Positions 61,301 to 64,000 of a stretch of DNA of 64,000 nucleotides are shown one piece after another. A program made the position numbers and the translations under genes. Positions within the stretch are counted from its first letter, which is position 1; each line of letters opens with the position of its first letter. Under the pieces are notes generated by a model. The model made no database searches, had not been told where the DNA came from, and saw only the letters and a program-made list of their open reading frames with translations. Source of the DNA: Aphelocoma coerulescens (taxonomy: Eukaryota > Chordata > Aves > Passeriformes > Corvidae); NCBI RefSeq assembly GCF_041296385.1, contig NC_091014.1:50672078-50736077 (forward strand), read 5' to 3'.

Positions 61301-62994
61301 TGAAACGGACTGCTTGATGGTACAAAATAGATTACACATGCATCTATTTCTCATATCTTTACAATCAAATAGTCGTTTATCCTGTTGGAAATGCAGGATA
61401 GAACCTCTAATTACCTTCTAGCGGTGTCTGACAGGAAGGGGAAGAACATGGGAGTATAATGTACTCAGTTTTAAGATATCAGTAACTGGAAAAACCCCAG
61501 TAATTTTACCATTACGACTTCCAACTAAAATACATGGACAACTGACATGAGAATGGTGGTCTTTGACTTTTAGGTCCTGCATCAGGCATTTAGGAGCTTA
61601 AAGGGTTTACAGACTCACACCCACTAGCGCTAAGCGTAACACACATGCAAGTGTTTAGGTTCCCCTCCTCCCCAGCGTTGCAGACATGTTTGCATTGTTG
61701 CAGAATGCCTTCTGGTATTCCAGACAACCTCTATTCTGCAGCCCAGAGGCTGAGGACTACAAGCTCTTCCTTGGTTGAATCCAGCCTTACCCTACTCTGA
61801 TCCCACTAAAAAAGTAATCCAAGCTGCCAAGGAGCTAAGGGTCTGTTTCTGGAAGGGGCAACAGTGTTCAAGCTCCTCATAACAATGACATTAGAGGAAG
61901 GATGAGCATCACTGTGGGGAAAAGAATGTGCCTAACTCTGGTTCCTGCACCTCCCTGGAACACATACAGTTAGACTCCTGACAAGTTCATCTGCTGCAGC
62001 AATTCTTACCCTCCTAAAATCTAGCCCCATTGCAGGGATACAGTGGTAAAGCATGGCAACACAGAGACTGACACACTTGAAAGAAATTTTCTTCTTTTTC
62101 TTAAGGGGTGAAAAATCCTCAGGGATCTACCAAGGCCTGAAAAGCTGGGGACTGCTACAACACTGAGAGTTCATTCATGGTGCAAGCTGTGGGGATTTAG
62201 GAAGTGATCAGCTTCATCACCAGTAAGGCCAAAGTTGCTGGCACAAGGCTTCTGCAAGGCAGGTGCAGGCTCCAGCAGGGCTGCATGGACAGCAGTGCCT
62301 GGATGCAGTGATTATGCAAACAAGTTAAAAACCTGAGGCTATGTGGGGTGCACCTACCGTTCAAATTCCACTAAATCTGGGGATAAAGTGTCTGAAAACT
62401 GGATCAATTCTGGCTTCCCATATTCTTCTGGTGTTTGTTTTTCACATTCTTGAAGCAAATACCAGATGGCAGAGTCACTTTCACTCACATCTTCTGAGGC
62501 TGATGTAGTGCTGGAAAGAACACAAGGGAAAAAAGCCACATGAACAACTTCTTAACTGGATTAATAAGGCCCTTGTCATGGTCACTCCAAAGCCCAGAGC
62601 CATTCTTCCCAAGCCAGCTTTTTCCTCCTTCTTTTGCTCTGCAGGCAATGAGAAATCCTTGCCAGAGATCAGCTACATAGAAGGGAAAGAAAATACAAGC
62701 ACTGACTGGAAACGAGACCACCAACATGCTTAGAATTTTTGTGCACTCAATGGGATTACAGCTGTCCAGGTGAAACCTCTTTATCCTCTCCTCATGATGA
62801 AAAACCTCTGCTTGGAAATACAGTAGCAATGACAAAGAAGTTCAGAGATGCTGGGATGGAAGCAAGTGCAAAGTATTATCATCTTTTCTTGACTGGTATA
62901 AGCCCTTACCTGGAACTGCCGAACTGCCTCCTGACATACTCCTCCCTGACTTCCTCCAAGCTGGATGGGCTCCCATCCTCCAGACTGCAGCTCG
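52311..62994 (-). CDS. STRA8: STRA8, meiotic entry factor, last six coding exons (partial)
   Basis: Minus-strand exons 62994-62910, 62510-62358, 59433-59151, 57840-57764, 56073-55962 and 52385-52311 join in phase to about 260 residues plus TAA. Matches to mammalian STRA8 are SLEDGSPSSLEEVREEY in the first exon here, YLYFYKHTVDLLIEHGIV and STAISHLWQELSEESRDS, FEDAFDVAAGFLDRSK, then SENPEDHQRLYLQV and the C-terminal LRCTETFDDEDF. STRA8 is induced by retinoic acid in germ cells and works with MEIOSIN to switch on meiotic genes. The N-terminal basic helix-loop-helix exons should lie to the right, outside the window, so the gene is cut by the window edge and is not truncated by mutation. The first acceptor could shift a few bases. 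Confidence 0.93.
55962..56073 (-). CDS. STRA8: STRA8 exon: SENPEDHQRLYLQ segment
   Basis: Acceptor CCATTTTCAG|TTCAG, chosen because it supplies the one base needed by the previous exon; donor GCCAG|GTAAGC. It encodes 37 residues ending FFANTQFCQ. Confidence 0.92.
57764..57840 (-). CDS. STRA8: STRA8 exon: FEDAFDVA segment
   Basis: Acceptor CTGCTAG|GTG, donor CAGAG|GTAAAT. It encodes VMFEDAFDVAAGFLDRSKTQ and GMSSQ. Confidence 0.93.
59151..59433 (-). CDS. STRA8: STRA8 exon: conserved core
   Basis: Acceptor CCTTCCAG|ATA, donor GAGGAA|GTAAGT. It encodes YLYFYKHTVDLL through SHLWQELSEESRDS, then an acidic Ser-rich stretch with PACTEGSVRDSGGNSEEASG and VSTPEE, closely like mammalian STRA8. Confidence 0.94.
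62358..62510 (-). CDS. STRA8: STRA8 exon: acidic linker
   Basis: Acceptor TTTCCAG|CAC, donor GAACG|GTAGGT. It encodes 50 residues, Ser/Glu/Asp-rich with AIWYLLQECEKQ in the middle and DLVEFER at the end. I cannot match it closely to the human linker from memory; phase and splice sites are consistent. Confidence 0.85.
62910..62994 (-). CDS. STRA8: STRA8 exon: end of N-terminal region
   Basis: Acceptor TGACAACAG|CG, donor TCCAG|GTAAGG. It encodes SCSLEDGSPSSLEEVREEYV, the segment that follows the bHLH in mammals. Confidence 0.85.
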
Positions 62995-64000
62995 CTGTTG
63001 TCAGCAGAAAGGTTACTGTCACATCAATGGCACTTTTGGCTTCTCTCTCACCCTCAGCCCCAACCAAGCAGAATACTGCCAACAACTGGTTCTTCACAAG
63101 CAGAGCTTGTCATTAGGCAAAAATGATGTGAAAGAAGGAACATTTGTCTCTTCTACAATGTAACTAGCACTACTGGGAGTTTATGAACACTGAGGAACTT
63201 AGAATCAATGCCTTCTTCCTAAAATTGATTTGACAGAACTGATGGTGAAAACAACCAGCAAATCAAAGTCTGGCATGCACTAGTCAATGCAGTATTTTTT
63301 GATTACCTTATAATGAATAAATTGCAAGTAAAAAACCCTGACATCCAAGCTGTGATTCACAAGCAGTATGAATTTTGCATTTATGCAAGCACATACAAGG
63401 GGAAGCTTGCCTCAAACTCCCCTCAGCAAGCCTCACTGCTTGTTATCCCTTCAGTTTTGCTGTCAAACTATTCTTTCTACCTGTGACTCACTTTTATGGG
63501 TTATCCAAGGATGTGGGTTCAGATGAGGTTTTTCATTTTAAGCACTGAGACTTCTAATAGATGCAAATTACTGGAGGTGCAAGTCACATGAATAGCCATT
63601 TTTTTTCTAGCTGACAGGAATTTGGACACTTGAAGGGACAAAAAAATATGACCAAAGCCTCTATCCTGTCAGCCCCTAGTCCTGCCTGCTGCCAGTGGAG
63701 GCAGTGGCCAGCAGCACTACACAGAAGGCACGTTGTAGGGGGCGTGAAGCCCCGCAGCAGGAGCTGCCACCCGTGCCGACGGTACCTGCTGACCAGTGTG
63801 ACCGAGGTGTCACAGGCTGTAACAGAGCAGGCCGTGCCAAGCTGAAAGAAAACAAAACTGTAGCACCTCTCTTAACCATTTATATCAGAGTGCACTCTTT
63901 ACCAGAGGCTTCCATTTCCTGCCCTAGGAAATCCTTTTAGCTAACACCCCAGTGTGCTGTTGGGCAGTGTAAGCTCTCTCAGGGCTGGGTGCTGGTGACA
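62995..64000 (-). other. STRA8 intron or upstream region
   Basis: I searched the minus strand for the bHLH exon and found none. A GC-richer patch at 63.69-63.85 kb has a possible donor (CAGCAG|GTACCG on the minus strand), but its translation is unlike STRA8. Confidence 0.4.

Noticed and set aside
1..64000. CRISPR arrays, operons, riboswitches or bacterial islands
   Set aside because: Introns, CR1/SINE/LTR repeats and vertebrate genes throughout show this is a bird genome; no spacer-repeat arrays were seen.

Overview
This window is vertebrate nuclear DNA, almost certainly from a bird and probably a songbird. Coding sequence is in short GT-AG exons separated by kilobase introns. The interspersed repeats are CR1 LINE 3' ends, LTR elements, and a tRNA-Ile-headed SINE with a CR1-like tail that resembles the TguSINE1 family known from zebra finch. 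There is no sign of bacterial genes, operons or CRISPR; most long open frames here are chance frames in introns and spacers.

Layout, left to right. (1) Bases 1-9.9 kb hold no gene I can support. They contain one copy of a ~350-bp duplicated unit (3.1 kb) and a possible LTR (4.45-4.85 kb). (2) At 9.9-15.6 kb, minus strand, I reconstruct a complete four-exon, 245-residue type I membrane protein: signal peptide, one sushi/CCP domain, transmembrane helix, short cytoplasmic tail. Its architecture and length resemble SUSD3. Its introns hold a CR1 and the second copy of the ~350-bp unit. (3) At 15.6-27.2 kb lies a transposon-rich spacer. It has a lone LTR (19.2-19.7 kb) and an endogenous retrovirus (19,898-23,331, minus strand) that has split a tRNA-Ile SINE in two and left a near-perfect 6-bp target duplication. 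(4) At 27.2-49.1 kb, plus strand, is a complete 12-exon, 624-codon SLC23 gene. It carries the nucleobase-type signature glutamate, not the ascorbate-type proline, so it is the SLC23A4/SNBT1 orthologue, whose human counterpart is a pseudogene. (5) At 52.3-63.0 kb, minus strand, are the last six coding exons of STRA8, the retinoic-acid-induced meiosis gatekeeper. The N-terminal bHLH exons lie beyond the right edge.

The sushi gene and SLC23A4 are divergent across the transposon spacer; SLC23A4 and STRA8 are convergent, with about 3 kb between their poly(A) signals. The genes do not form a pathway. SLC23A4 is a plasma-membrane nucleobase importer, STRA8 a germline nuclear factor and the sushi protein a surface molecule. 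All exon joins were checked by reading-frame phase: the sushi gene (738 nt) and SLC23A4 (1,875 nt) both close as multiples of three. The most unusual part of the window is the small retrovirus-like element, with a ~2.6-kb interior, a CpG-dense repeated leader, an alanine-rich 182-codon frame, a CTTAA-rich tract and no visible pol gene.
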